Source: MGBC120314 sp051877855
Lineage (GTDB): Bacteria > Bacillota > Clostridia > Lachnospirales > Lachnospiraceae
NCBI GenBank assembly: GCA_051877855.1
Contig: JBJEJH010000032.1
Coordinates: 41,982-105,981 of the forward strand
Length of the DNA stretch: 64,000 bases
Direction of reading: 5' to 3'
In this document: positions 8,131 to 15,853 of the stretch, one piece after another
How positions within the stretch are numbered: position 1 is the first letter of the stretch
How the letters are laid out: each line of letters opens with the position of its first letter
The notes under the pieces: model-generated
Seen by the model: only the letters and a program-made list of their open reading frames with translations
What the model was told of the DNA's origin: nothing
Databases searched by the model: none
Program-made: the position numbers and the translations under genes

Positions 8131-8170
8131 GATTACACCAGAGTATGTTTGTGTATAATTATACACAAAC
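8131..8170. repeat. Collapsed copy of the palindromic intergenic element (copy C)
   Basis: GATTACACCA followed shortly by the perfect 24-bp palindrome at 8147-8170, whose half-site is GTTTGTGTATAA. Both parts match the arms of the long element at 56455-56654, but the whole internal hairpin is missing. The upstream flank (GTTTGCGAA, around 8113-8121) also matches the outer arm of that element. It lies between the GNAT gene and aroC. There is no T-tract, so it is not an ordinary terminator. Confidence 0.65.
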
Positions 8171-8174
8171 TTCC

Positions 8175-8600
8175 TTAAAACATCTTGCGAATATACTGTA
8201 TCATTCCCGGGCCAAGATTCTCTGTGGGTCTTGCCATAAAATCATGCTTCTTATAAAATCCCTCACGACCCTTGGCACACATCAGACATAACATCATCTC
8301 CGTACCATCCTCGGTAATATCTTCCACATACTGAATCAGTCTTGTGAGAACCTTACTGCCAATTCCGTGTCCCTGTGCCGCCGGAAGAATAACCAGATCC
8401 TGCACATAACATACCACCGCACCATCGCCAACGATCCGCCCCATGCCAACAGGTTTTCCGTCTTCCAACGCCACCACATTAAAGAGACAGTTGGACAGTG
8501 CCGACTGTGCCTGCTTTTTTGATAACATCTTCCATCCCACCTGCTGTCTTAGATACATATAGGTATCGATATCTAATTCATTTTCTCTGATTTCTAACAT
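8175..8600 (-). CDS. GNAT family N-acetyltransferase
   Basis: 141 aa, a compact GNAT fold. GKPVGMGRIVGDGAVVCYVQDLVILPAAQGHGIGSKVLTRL contains the acetyl-CoA pyrophosphate loop, Q-G-H-G-I-G-S, at about residues 79-85. A C-terminal FYKKHDFMARP segment is typical of the family. The acceptor substrate is unknown. The ribosome site is weak. It is followed after 98 nt by aroC, with a palindromic repeat remnant between them. Confidence 0.8.
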   Translation of the reverse strand: MLEIRENELDIDTYMYLRQQVGWKMLSKKQAQSALSNCLFNVVALEDGKPVGMGRIVGDGAVVCYVQDLVILPAAQGHGIGSKVLTRLIQYVEDITEDGTEMMLCLMCAKGREGFYKKHDFMARPTENLGPGMIQYIRKMF

Positions 8601-8678
8601 TGTATTATCCCATCATTTAAAATTCGTTGATCATTCATTCTTTCATGTCGTTCTGTATCGTCTGGTTTATTGCTCATA

Positions 8679-8707
8679 TTGACGACAATTACATTTTATT
8701 ATACAAC
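8679..8707 (+). promoter_or_regulatory. Possible promoter for the pectinesterase gene
   Basis: On the plus strand, TTGACG (8679-8684) and TACAAC (8702-8707) are 17 nt apart. The spacing to the gene would leave a leader of about 160 nt. The rest of 8601-8873 is AT-rich with no ORF; a second TACAAT near 8812 lacks a good -35. Confidence 0.35.
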
Positions 8708-8873
8708 AAGTCAACATTTATTTCTACTTATTATTTTCATCCCATTCTTATATGTTTCAGTACATGTATTTTTTTTAATTTTTCTGTATAAAAAAACTAT
8801 ATTTTATAGTACAATATATATGTTTCCCGGTTTTCAATCAGGAAAGATCGAATTATAACGCGGAGGCCTCATC

Positions 8874-9821
8874 ATGATAATTGTTGCGCAAGATGGTTCC
8901 GGTGCATTTGACAGCATCCAGGAAGCAATCAATTCCATTCAGGTACTGCCTGAAACCATTTATGTAAAGAAAGGAACCTACCACGAACGTGTGGAGATAA
9001 AATGCCCGTTTCTCACCATCGAAGGTGAAGATGAAAAAGAAACGGTTCTTGAATATGACCTGTATGCCAATGAAATGCTGACCCCGGATGAGAAACGCGG
9101 AACCTTCCGTTCCTACACGATGCTCATCCATACCGATCATTTCACCTGCAGGAATATGACCATTGCCAACACCGCAGGTTTCGGTACCGAAGTTGGGCAG
9201 GCACTGGCCGTCTATGCAGAAGGCGACCGGATTATCTTTGAAAATTGTACCCTTCTCGGTCATCAGGATACCCTCTTTACCGGGCCTCTTCCTAAAGAGG
9301 AAGCCAAATGCGGCGGTTTTAGAGGTCCTACGGAACACAGTCCACGTGTTGTTGGCCACCAGTTATACAAGGAATGCTATATTGAAGGCGAGGTTGATTT
9401 CATCTTCGGAAGTGCCATCGCCTACTTTGACCGGTGCAGGATCCATTCCCTGAACCGGGATATGGACGTCAACGGCTATGTCACTGCCGCATCAACCTAC
9501 GAAGGAATCCCTTATGGTTATGTATTTAATCAGTGTCATTTTACAAGCAACTGCCCGGAGGGCACTGTATATCTTGGCCGTCCATGGCGCATCTATGCCA
9601 AGACTGTTCTTTTAAACTGTGAGCTTGATGCCCATATTAAACCGGAAGGCTTCTTTGACTGGAACAAACCGGAATCCCATGATACTGTGGTCTATGCAGA
9701 ATATAAGAATTATGGTCCGGGCTATCAGCCACAGAACCGCAATCCATATGTCCGACAGCTCACGGATGAGGAAGCCCTTAATTATAATTTTGAAAAGGTC
9801 TGGAATTACAAAGTACAGTAA
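8874..9821 (+). CDS. Pectin methylesterase (carbohydrate esterase family 8), no signal peptide
   Basis: 315 aa. It removes methyl esters from homogalacturonan. The right-handed beta-helix motifs are GHQDTLF (129-135, general-acid Asp132), EVDFIFGSA (173-181, nucleophile Asp175) and YLGRPW (233-238, Arg236). The protein begins MIIVAQDGSGAFDSIQEAI, directly in the catalytic fold, with no signal peptide, so it should act in the cytoplasm on imported oligogalacturonides. A GCGGAGG site precedes the ATG. It converges on the YetA/PcRGLX-like gene across a shared bidirectional terminator, which supports a pectin-use role for both. Confidence 0.92.
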   Translation: MIIVAQDGSGAFDSIQEAINSIQVLPETIYVKKGTYHERVEIKCPFLTIEGEDEKETVLEYDLYANEMLTPDEKRGTFRSYTMLIHTDHFTCRNMTIANTAGFGTEVGQALAVYAEGDRIIFENCTLLGHQDTLFTGPLPKEEAKCGGFRGPTEHSPRVVGHQLYKECYIEGEVDFIFGSAIAYFDRCRIHSLNRDMDVNGYVTAASTYEGIPYGYVFNQCHFTSNCPEGTVYLGRPWRIYAKTVLLNCELDAHIKPEGFFDWNKPESHDTVVYAEYKNYGPGYQPQNRNPYVRQLTDEEALNYNFEKVWNYKVQ

Positions 9822-9832
9822 TATACAAACAA

Positions 9833-9890
9833 AAGCCTTCAATATGGTATCCTGATATGATATGTACCCATATTGAAGGCTTATTTTTTA
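9833..9890. terminator. Bidirectional terminator between the pectinesterase and YetA-like genes
   Basis: AAGCCTTCAATATGG (9833-9847) and CCATATTGAAGGCTT (9868-9882) form a perfect 15-bp stem. It is flanked by an A-rich run on the left and TATTTTTTA on the right, so it can stop transcription from both convergent genes. Confidence 0.85.
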
Positions 9891-12230
9891 AAAAATTCCG
9901 TGATCACTTGCCGCCTTATAATACACCGTCATCGGAATAAAGCTCTGTGCAAAATTCTTTGTTCCTGCACTTCCCACCATAACGGTATCTTCAACCTTTG
10001 TTTTCTTACCGGCATGTCCAGCCAGCACAAGATTCCCTTCAAAGGTCTTCTTACCATATTCCAGATACCGGGTTTCACCGGTCAATTCATAGGCAATAGT
10101 CAATGCTTCCAGCAACAGTGTATTGTTACCATTCCGTGCAAGGCTCGGAAGTTCCTTATAGTAGAACAATCCATTTTCCATAAGACAATTATCCACCAGA
10201 TCATCCACCGCACCAAGAATTAATTTCTTTAACTCCTCGCTTGGGAACACGCGATAATAACGCATCAGACTTCCAACTGCCACAGAAATCATAAATCCGA
10301 CCCGGATGGTGGTATTATCTGTATACGGTGCGACCCACTCACCATATTCTTCCACCCACTCCTTAAAATGTCCCACAATCCATTCACATTTTGCAGTCCA
10401 TTTTTCATCATTCGTCTCCACATAAAGAGCCGTCAGTGTACGAAGCGCCCAGCCGGTCTCTCTTGCATTGCTCTCTCCCGACACCTGATACATCGGTGTT
10501 TCAAGGAGTCTTAATACATTTTCGCCAATGCCGATCGCCGTCTTAAGTGCACGTTCATTGCCGGTGAAATGATAACAATCCAGCAGGCCTTCCACCCATT
10601 CATGACTGCATACCATAAGTCCTGCACCACAGTGTCCCATGGTATGTTCCCACTGTCCACCCAAACGCAATGGATCTTGGCTGTAGTGGCACACATCCAC
10701 ATCCATCCAGTGACTGGCTGCCACATTGGCATAGTCCAGGAATCTTCTCGTTCCGGTTCTTGCATACATAAGATACATTGCATGAGGATAATCGTATTCA
10801 TTATTGGTCCATACCAGACGTCCGCAACCACGTCCCTGCTCTGTGTATCCGGGATCCGGCGCATCTCCCCAGTTCATCATTCCATAACATCTTGCATGGG
10901 CATCCGCCTTGGAAATCAGACAGATTTCAACATGTTGATTCAACTTATCCCGATCCACAAATATGTCCGGCATAACCCCTGCATCACGGAAGACCTCCGG
11001 CATAATATGTGCCTGATCCGGCATCTGATAAATAAGACTTCGATTATCAATCTCCCTTAAGCTCTCATCACTTGCGTGGAAATGTAACTGAAACTTCTGT
11101 TCTCTTGACATACCGGAAGCCATCTTGACACATTCCACATTCTCAGGAACCAGCATTACATAGATTCCTCCTGCATCCGCCGTCACGGCCTTCGGAAAGT
11201 TCTGCTGTGCCTGAAAGATTGTAGCACACACACCACCTTTTTCATCTGTCCGATCCGCAAAGAATGTTCCGTAAAGTACTTCTGCAAAATGCTCATTTGC
11301 TTCCCCTATCAGTGCATCTGCCGTCACTACCTCACTGACACGATATCCATTCTTTCCCAGAGTAAAACTCGTCTTATAGTTGGACCTTGCCACGCAGCTT
11401 CGCACCCCACGCAGTTTCTCTTCCAATGCGGGGAGTTCTTTAATTCCACTGGTATAGAACACATTACCGTCTTCACTGACAAGACTGCCAAAAGCATCCC
11501 CACAGCCGGTGGAATCTTCCTTGCCGGCATTGCTATCCGTGCCGATTCCCGGTGCAAACACGGAATTTTGATCCGCCATTACGCCAAATACCAGTGATTC
11601 TATATGTAACTCTTCATCGCTTGAATTAATCAGGCGATAAGAAACTTCCAGCCATTCCTTATCAAGAAAAACTGTTATCCTGCATTCAAACTCAAGATTT
11701 CTCTTTCCACGACACACACCCTTACTACAAAGGATTGCTACTAAAGGCCCATCCTCTTCAATGGTCCATTCACCAAATTCTACGCTATATTCCATTCCAT
11801 CCGCCTTAAGATACGGCCCAACGAACTGCCCAGCCTCATAGGTCTGTCTTCCGTCATTCAATGTCTCAAAAAGATGATTCGAACCATTCTTTAACACAAA
11901 TGAAAGTTTCCTGCCATCCACTGTGATACCATCTGAATTCTTCGTGAGAGTGATGCCCTTCACTTCATTCTTTACTTCACTTTGCAACTCACACTCAAAG
12001 GATTTCTTGGCATTTCCCGGAAGATCTGCCATAAAACGTAGAAACATATAGCGGACCGACCCATCTTTATATCTCGATGTAATTTTTCTCTGGATCGGAA
12101 GAGCCTTTCCCTGATCAAAGATCTGAACCCTCGAAAGATCCCTTAATTCACCTTGTTTTACCGGAATTGCTATACTAACATGCTCCGCCCCACGGTCATA
12201 ACGATACAGCTTATCAAACTTAATCTCCAT
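9888..12230 (-). CDS. YetA/PcRGLX-like protein, putative rhamnogalacturonan lyase
   Basis: 780 aa. The opening YRYDRGAEHVSIAIPVKQGEL, followed by VTSRYKDGSVRYMFLRF-type sequence, is the N-terminal RIFT-barrel domain of the YetA/PcRGLX family. The C-terminal half (about 420-780) is rich in aromatic and helical repeats (MGHCGAGLMVCSHEWVEGLLDCYHFTGNERALK), as expected for an alpha/alpha toroid. Penicillium PcRGLX is an exo-rhamnogalacturonan lyase; activity here is inferred. No signal peptide is present, so it is probably cytoplasmic. The convergent pectinesterase supports a role on pectin fragments. Bacillus yetA itself is poorly characterised. Confidence 0.75.
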   Translation of the reverse strand: MEIKFDKLYRYDRGAEHVSIAIPVKQGELRDLSRVQIFDQGKALPIQRKITSRYKDGSVRYMFLRFMADLPGNAKKSFECELQSEVKNEVKGITLTKNSDGITVDGRKLSFVLKNGSNHLFETLNDGRQTYEAGQFVGPYLKADGMEYSVEFGEWTIEEDGPLVAILCSKGVCRGKRNLEFECRITVFLDKEWLEVSYRLINSSDEELHIESLVFGVMADQNSVFAPGIGTDSNAGKEDSTGCGDAFGSLVSEDGNVFYTSGIKELPALEEKLRGVRSCVARSNYKTSFTLGKNGYRVSEVVTADALIGEANEHFAEVLYGTFFADRTDEKGGVCATIFQAQQNFPKAVTADAGGIYVMLVPENVECVKMASGMSREQKFQLHFHASDESLREIDNRSLIYQMPDQAHIMPEVFRDAGVMPDIFVDRDKLNQHVEICLISKADAHARCYGMMNWGDAPDPGYTEQGRGCGRLVWTNNEYDYPHAMYLMYARTGTRRFLDYANVAASHWMDVDVCHYSQDPLRLGGQWEHTMGHCGAGLMVCSHEWVEGLLDCYHFTGNERALKTAIGIGENVLRLLETPMYQVSGESNARETGWALRTLTALYVETNDEKWTAKCEWIVGHFKEWVEEYGEWVAPYTDNTTIRVGFMISVAVGSLMRYYRVFPSEELKKLILGAVDDLVDNCLMENGLFYYKELPSLARNGNNTLLLEALTIAYELTGETRYLEYGKKTFEGNLVLAGHAGKKTKVEDTVMVGSAGTKNFAQSFIPMTVYYKAASDHGIF

Positions 12231-12369
12231 TTCGATCCCCCCCGCAAATTAATGTCCGAAAATTCCTCTGTGCACAGGCATCCAAAGCTTTACATCCATG
12301 CCTTATATCTGAAATGTTATATCATTTTTTCAGTACTTTCCATAAGAATATTGCCTAACAAATCTATTT

Positions 12370-13563
12370 CTACAGAATATTCGTTATAATATCAATAAGA
12401 CTCTTGGGCTGATATAGGTCATTATCCCAGAATTCTTCTGCAAGACGTTCCATATTCTCCTCACAATGCTCAATTTCCTTGGAATAAAGGTACATAATCG
12501 TAATCTGATTGTCCATCCCCCATGAATTCTGCGCCCCATTCCATGTTGCCAGATTCATCTGGCGAATTAAGATCAACGCCACCAGACTCATAACTGCTTT
12601 CGAATAAATATCCCCATCGAAAACCATTTTCATAAAATAGCGATATACGTAATACACCATCAAATGCTCATAAACGTAATCATTTTCCTTATAATATTCC
12701 CCGAATTGTTTATTGTCCTCCATCCACTGTTCAACATCCGTATGATCTAAAAAGTCCTTCGTCTTTTCATACAGATGAATCCATTTCCGGTTTATAATCT
12801 CCAAACCGCCAACAAACTCCATCATTCGAATAAGATTTTTCTTGGAATTTTGCGCATCGCCCATCTTAATTGCCTTGATCATCCGCTGAAGATATGTATC
12901 ATCGGAAAAATCTTTGATAATACAATGAATCTGATCGATCTTATTCCTTGTCCCATCTTCCCCAACCAGAGTATCATCGTCAATGACATTCTGAAGCCTT
13001 GAAGCAAGCATAAGGTAAAGTGCACAACGGTGTCCGATGGAAATTTCCCGGTTCTGCAGGATTCCAAAAACCACATCCCGCAAATCCATCAGCGCAATAA
13101 AAGTCCTGTCCCTTGTATAATCCACGCCATCGATATCTTCCTCCTGATTCCATTCTCCGAAGCGAATAGGCTTTGAGGAAGAAAGAATCAGCTTTGCCAC
13201 CTCCGGACATGAAAATGAGAGTCCCATTTCTCTCAATGCGCCATACTCCACCCCAACTCTCGGGTAATTATCGCACAGTGAACACAAGGACTCATCTCCC
13301 ATCTGAATTACCATTTCACACAAATTATCCTGATTTAAAAAGGTACAACGTCCGTTCTCATTTAATGCAAAAAAGTGTCCATCCGGACGCTCAATAATAT
13401 TCTTGCGGATTCGTTCTCCGAACTCCCCCTGCATTGACATAAACCGCTGATAGGAAGGATCATCAATTTCAATCATCCATCCGATACAACAGGTGTCCGG
13501 GCAATTACTTCCCGTACAATGAAATGTATCATAATAATGTGGTACACGAACTTTAATTGTCAT
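12370..13563 (-). CDS. FliB-like cysteine-rich protein (flagellin lysine-N-methylase family)
   Basis: 397 aa. The N-terminus has the family's cysteine pattern, YDTFHCTGSNCPDTCCIGW at about 10-28 then IEID. Further cysteines follow in GRCTFLNQDNLCEMV, ESLCSLCDNYPR and SFSCPEVAKLIL. The pattern implies a metal or iron-sulphur site. FliB methylates flagellin lysines in Salmonella; the many clostridial homologues are mostly untested. No flagellar gene is in the window. It starts 4 nt after the ADP-ribosylglycohydrolase stop, so the two are translationally linked. Confidence 0.75.
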   Translation of the reverse strand: MTIKVRVPHYYDTFHCTGSNCPDTCCIGWMIEIDDPSYQRFMSMQGEFGERIRKNIIERPDGHFFALNENGRCTFLNQDNLCEMVIQMGDESLCSLCDNYPRVGVEYGALREMGLSFSCPEVAKLILSSSKPIRFGEWNQEEDIDGVDYTRDRTFIALMDLRDVVFGILQNREISIGHRCALYLMLASRLQNVIDDDTLVGEDGTRNKIDQIHCIIKDFSDDTYLQRMIKAIKMGDAQNSKKNLIRMMEFVGGLEIINRKWIHLYEKTKDFLDHTDVEQWMEDNKQFGEYYKENDYVYEHLMVYYVYRYFMKMVFDGDIYSKAVMSLVALILIRQMNLATWNGAQNSWGMDNQITIMYLYSKEIEHCEENMERLAEEFWDNDLYQPKSLIDIITNIL

Positions 13564-13567
13564 ACCT

Positions 13568-14644
13568 CTATTCCCCTCTTAATTTATATAACTTGTCTAC
13601 CCAGTTAATAATCATTTGACGTAATTCCAGATTCTGCTGCCACGCCTCGGGAATTTTGACATCACCCACAAGTGCCCCCATAAGACTTCCGCTCACAAAC
13701 CCAATGGAACTACTCATGCCGCCGCAATTTGCCGCCATCTGTACCGCCTCTTCAAAGTTCTCTGCCTTAAGGGCACAATACAGGCCCATCGCCAGAACCT
13801 CTTCCGCCGTATATCCATCCCCAAGCATAGAAACCGCTCTACTCCATTTTTCATCACATTCCGACAAATGTAATGCATAATCCACCACATCATTGACCTC
13901 ATCGATATAGGAATATTTTTTCAGTTCCACCAATGCATTAACCACCGCCGCATCCATATTCTTACCGCTGGTCACTTCTGCTATGATATACGCATACACT
14001 CCCGCAGACAAATATCCTGACGGATGTCCATGGGTAATTGCCGCAAGCCGGGCTGCCACTTCAAATGCCTCACTAGGCTTATCATGTAAAAAGAATCCAA
14101 CCGGCGCCACACGGGTAAGACAACTGGAATCTTTAAAGGATGTAATAGGCATCTCCAGAGTTCCCATCTGTTTGGTTTCCAGCGCCATTAACGTCTCTTC
14201 ACTCGGGTTACGATTACTATAAAATTCATCATATTCCAGTGCAGTCTTAATACCAATGGAACTCAGTGCCACAGGTTCGTGTTCATGTTTATGCATAATA
14301 TAATCATCCAGAACAATTCCCGTCTGGGTATAATACCAGCGCGCATAGGACTGCCACACACCGCTGGACTCATAGGAGCCGATTCCGCGGCTGGTACAAC
14401 GGATATATGCCCACTCCAGGCCATCCATAGTAAAGAGCGCCATCTGGGTATCATCAGAGACCAGAGATTTGCCAAACTGAGGATTATAATAAGGTTCCTT
14501 TATTCCATTTTCCGAATAGTTACTCCACACTTCTTCATCCATTGGAACTTCCATCGTGTAGCCCATACTATCACCGATGGCTGCACCGATCATACATCCA
14601 AGATATCTGCTCTTTCCATCCGTACTGCCATTATTTTTCCGCAA
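13568..14644 (-). CDS. ADP-ribosylglycohydrolase family protein with altered C-terminal metal motif
   Basis: 358 aa. The N-terminal GCMIGAAIGDSMG and SDDTQMALFTMDG (about 62-74) match the family's first metal site. In active enzymes the C-terminal site reads GGD-x-D-T/S near the end. Here it is CGGMSSSIGFVSGSLMGALVG, so both aspartates are gone. The protein may be inactive, bind ADP-ribose without cleaving it, or use a different metal arrangement. The start is TTG at 14644 behind GAGGTGAG; the first internal ATG would remove part of the fold. Co-transcribed with the FliB-like gene. Confidence 0.8.
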   Translation of the reverse strand: MRKNNGSTDGKSRYLGCMIGAAIGDSMGYTMEVPMDEEVWSNYSENGIKEPYYNPQFGKSLVSDDTQMALFTMDGLEWAYIRCTSRGIGSYESSGVWQSYARWYYTQTGIVLDDYIMHKHEHEPVALSSIGIKTALEYDEFYSNRNPSEETLMALETKQMGTLEMPITSFKDSSCLTRVAPVGFFLHDKPSEAFEVAARLAAITHGHPSGYLSAGVYAYIIAEVTSGKNMDAAVVNALVELKKYSYIDEVNDVVDYALHLSECDEKWSRAVSMLGDGYTAEEVLAMGLYCALKAENFEEAVQMAANCGGMSSSIGFVSGSLMGALVGDVKIPEAWQQNLELRQMIINWVDKLYKLRGE

Positions 14645-14715
14645 AATCTCACCTCACCCTGACAACCAATCTCAACTACTTATTACTCCCCAATAAACTG
14701 CCAATTCCTTATAAA

Positions 14716-14922
14716 TCAGGCAACATGCTTATCTCTCACAGAACAATGTGCTTCTCCATGCATAACGCCCCGCATCCTTCTCTGCACATTTCTTCTCCCG
14801 TTTTCACAGACACGCAACACTCTCATTTTCATCTTCCTGAAGTAAAATGACGGATCATGGTCACGATCCACCCACATAAGATATAACCCTGTCAATGTAT
14901 AAACAATAAAAAAGATTTCCAT
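14716..14922 (-). CDS. Small membrane protein, unknown function
   Basis: 68 aa. GGAGG lies 7 nt before the ATG, a strong ribosome site that argues the ORF is real. Residues 1-18 (MEIFFIVYTLTGLYLMWV) form one hydrophobic segment. The rest is basic, with an RRNVQRRMRG cluster, so the C-terminus would be cytoplasmic. No family is recognised. An upstream inverted repeat pairs with codons inside the ORF and loops out the ribosome site. A TATAAT-like box near 14956-14961 could drive it. Confidence 0.5.
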   Translation of the reverse strand: MEIFFIVYTLTGLYLMWVDRDHDPSFYFRKMKMRVLRVCENGRRNVQRRMRGVMHGEAHCSVRDKHVA

Positions 14923-14956
14923 AATACTACCTCCGTTGATTTTGATAGGGTTATAT
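14881..14956 (-). promoter_or_regulatory. Inverted repeat enclosing the start site of the small membrane protein
   Basis: ATATAACCCTGTCAA (14881-14895) and TTGATAGGGTTATAT (14942-14956) pair over 15 bp with one mismatch. In the minus-strand RNA the GGAGG and the ATG at 14922 lie in the loop, so the hairpin could affect translation or stability. The remaining stretch to the tRNA promoter (14957-15080) is AT-rich with nothing else recognisable. Confidence 0.4.
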
Positions 14957-15080
14957 TATATTTTTTATTGTCCATTAAACAGTACTCTTAATTATTTTAT
15001 ATAAGAACAAATTAACCTATACCATTATCCTATCATATTCCCAACAATAAACAAATATAAAATTTCTTTCATTTTAACAC

Positions 15081-15109
15081 TTGCTTTTTTTATGAAATGT
15101 GATTATACT
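15081..15109 (+). promoter_or_regulatory. Promoter for tRNA-Pro
   Basis: TTGCTT (15081-15086) and TATACT (15104-15109) are 17 nt apart, about 20 nt before the mature tRNA 5' end. Confidence 0.65.
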
Positions 15110-15129
15110 AATTACTGTTGCATGTATCA

Positions 15130-15203
15130 CGGGGTGTGGCTCAGCTTGGTAGAGCGCTTGGTTCGGGACTAAGAGGTCGCGCGTTCGAATCGCGTCACCC
15201 CGA
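15130..15203 (+). tRNA. tRNA-Pro (anticodon CGG)
   Basis: A complete 74-nt cloverleaf. The 7-bp acceptor stem is CGGGGTG/CACCCCG with discriminator A at 15203. The D arm is GCTC...GAGC. The anticodon stem CTTGG/CTAAG carries the loop TTCGGGA, giving CGG at positions 34-36. The T arm has a TTCGAAT loop. CCA is not encoded. Its own promoter and terminator flank it, so it is a single-gene unit on the plus strand. Confidence 0.95.
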
Positions 15204-15217
15204 TTCCTTGGCAGGGG

Positions 15218-15262
15218 CACCGGAATGTTTTCTTTACGAAGACTTCCGGGCTTTTTTATTTT
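15218..15262 (+). terminator. Terminator after tRNA-Pro
   Basis: CCGGAA (15220-15225) and TTCCGG (15244-15249) form the stem core, followed by GCTTTTTTATTTT. It lies 16 nt after the tRNA and just outside the end of the convergent recombinase-like gene. Confidence 0.7.
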
Positions 15263-15268
15263 AATGAA

Positions 15269-15631
15269 CTACAGATCCTCCTCTTCATCGTCCAGAGAAT
15301 GAATGTTAATTCCTGCATCCTTTAATCTTCTTCGCACCGCATCCACGTAGTTCATGTCACGTCCGAGACGATTGAGTCCGGTTACATAGATTACAGTTCC
15401 GGTTCCTCTGTATTTTTCAATCCACAGATTCACCATATTTTCACTAATCTGTTTCCCTGCTTCCTCATAAAATGAAAAGCAAATGATATCATGGGCATCC
15501 AGATATTCTTCAATCTCATCAATCTGTCGTTCCACTGCCGTACTGTTCTCCATGGAAGAACGCACATAAGCAGCCACGTTGTTATTTCCAAAGGAATGAT
15601 CAACGTTATTCATTGAATTCTGCTGTGACAT
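15269..15631 (-). CDS. Stand-alone serine-recombinase catalytic domain protein
   Basis: 120 aa from the ATG at 15631, chosen because AAAGGGG lies about 7 nt before it. The whole protein is a resolvase N-terminal domain. VAAYVRSS carries the nucleophile Ser and its paired Arg; ERQIDEIEEYLDAHDI follows; TGLNRLGRDMNYV matches the conserved D-R-L-x-R segment with D changed to N. No helix-turn-helix or zinc-ribbon DNA-binding part follows, and the C-terminus is acidic (DDEEEDL). It could be a decayed recombinase or a dedicated regulator or nuclease-like protein. It overlaps the upstream small gene by 26 nt. Confidence 0.7.
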   Translation of the reverse strand: MSQQNSMNNVDHSFGNNNVAAYVRSSMENSTAVERQIDEIEEYLDAHDIICFSFYEEAGKQISENMVNLWIEKYRGTGTVIYVTGLNRLGRDMNYVDAVRRRLKDAGINIHSLDDEEEDL

Positions 15632-15836
15632 AATAACCCCTTTCATTGTGAATAATATCTACAACCACGCCTTCCTTTGTCTTTAAGCGTTCACTATTGG
15701 TAAAGTTCTTGCTCATAGCCAACGCAGGATTAATCGTATAATAATAGGAATTTGGCAACATTCCCTCGCTCACTGTTATTTTCTGTCCAACTTCCAGCAA
15801 GCCCGGACGTTCCATCTTAAATTCCATCTGACGCAT
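15606..15836 (-). CDS. Small conserved-looking protein upstream of the recombinase-like gene
   Basis: 76 aa from the ATG at 15836, with AGGAGGG 7 nt upstream; a TTG two codons earlier is less likely. The sequence looks like a small beta-rich fold (LEVGQKITVSEGMLPNSYYYTI ... LKTKEGVVVDIIHNERGYYVTAEF). I do not recognise a family. Its 3' end overlaps the recombinase-like gene by 26 nt, so the two are probably made together. The good ribosome site and overlap argue that it is real. Confidence 0.6.
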   Translation of the reverse strand: MRQMEFKMERPGLLEVGQKITVSEGMLPNSYYYTINPALAMSKNFTNSERLKTKEGVVVDIIHNERGYYVTAEFNE

Positions 15837-15853
15837 GTTCAAGCCCTCCTTCT

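Noticed and set aside
8147..8170. 24-bp perfect palindrome as a transcription terminator for the GNAT gene
   Set aside because: No T-tract on either side; its sequence matches the palindromic element arms, so it is better explained as a collapsed copy.
8853..9359. 168-codon open frame opposite the pectinesterase
   Set aside because: It overlaps the catalytic region of a complete pectinesterase, lacks a ribosome site, and its product has no recognisable domain.
15130..15646. Integrated element at tRNA-Pro with the recombinase-like gene as integrase
   Set aside because: The recombinase protein lacks a DNA-binding domain, no duplicated tRNA end is seen, and flanking genes are ordinary chromosomal genes.
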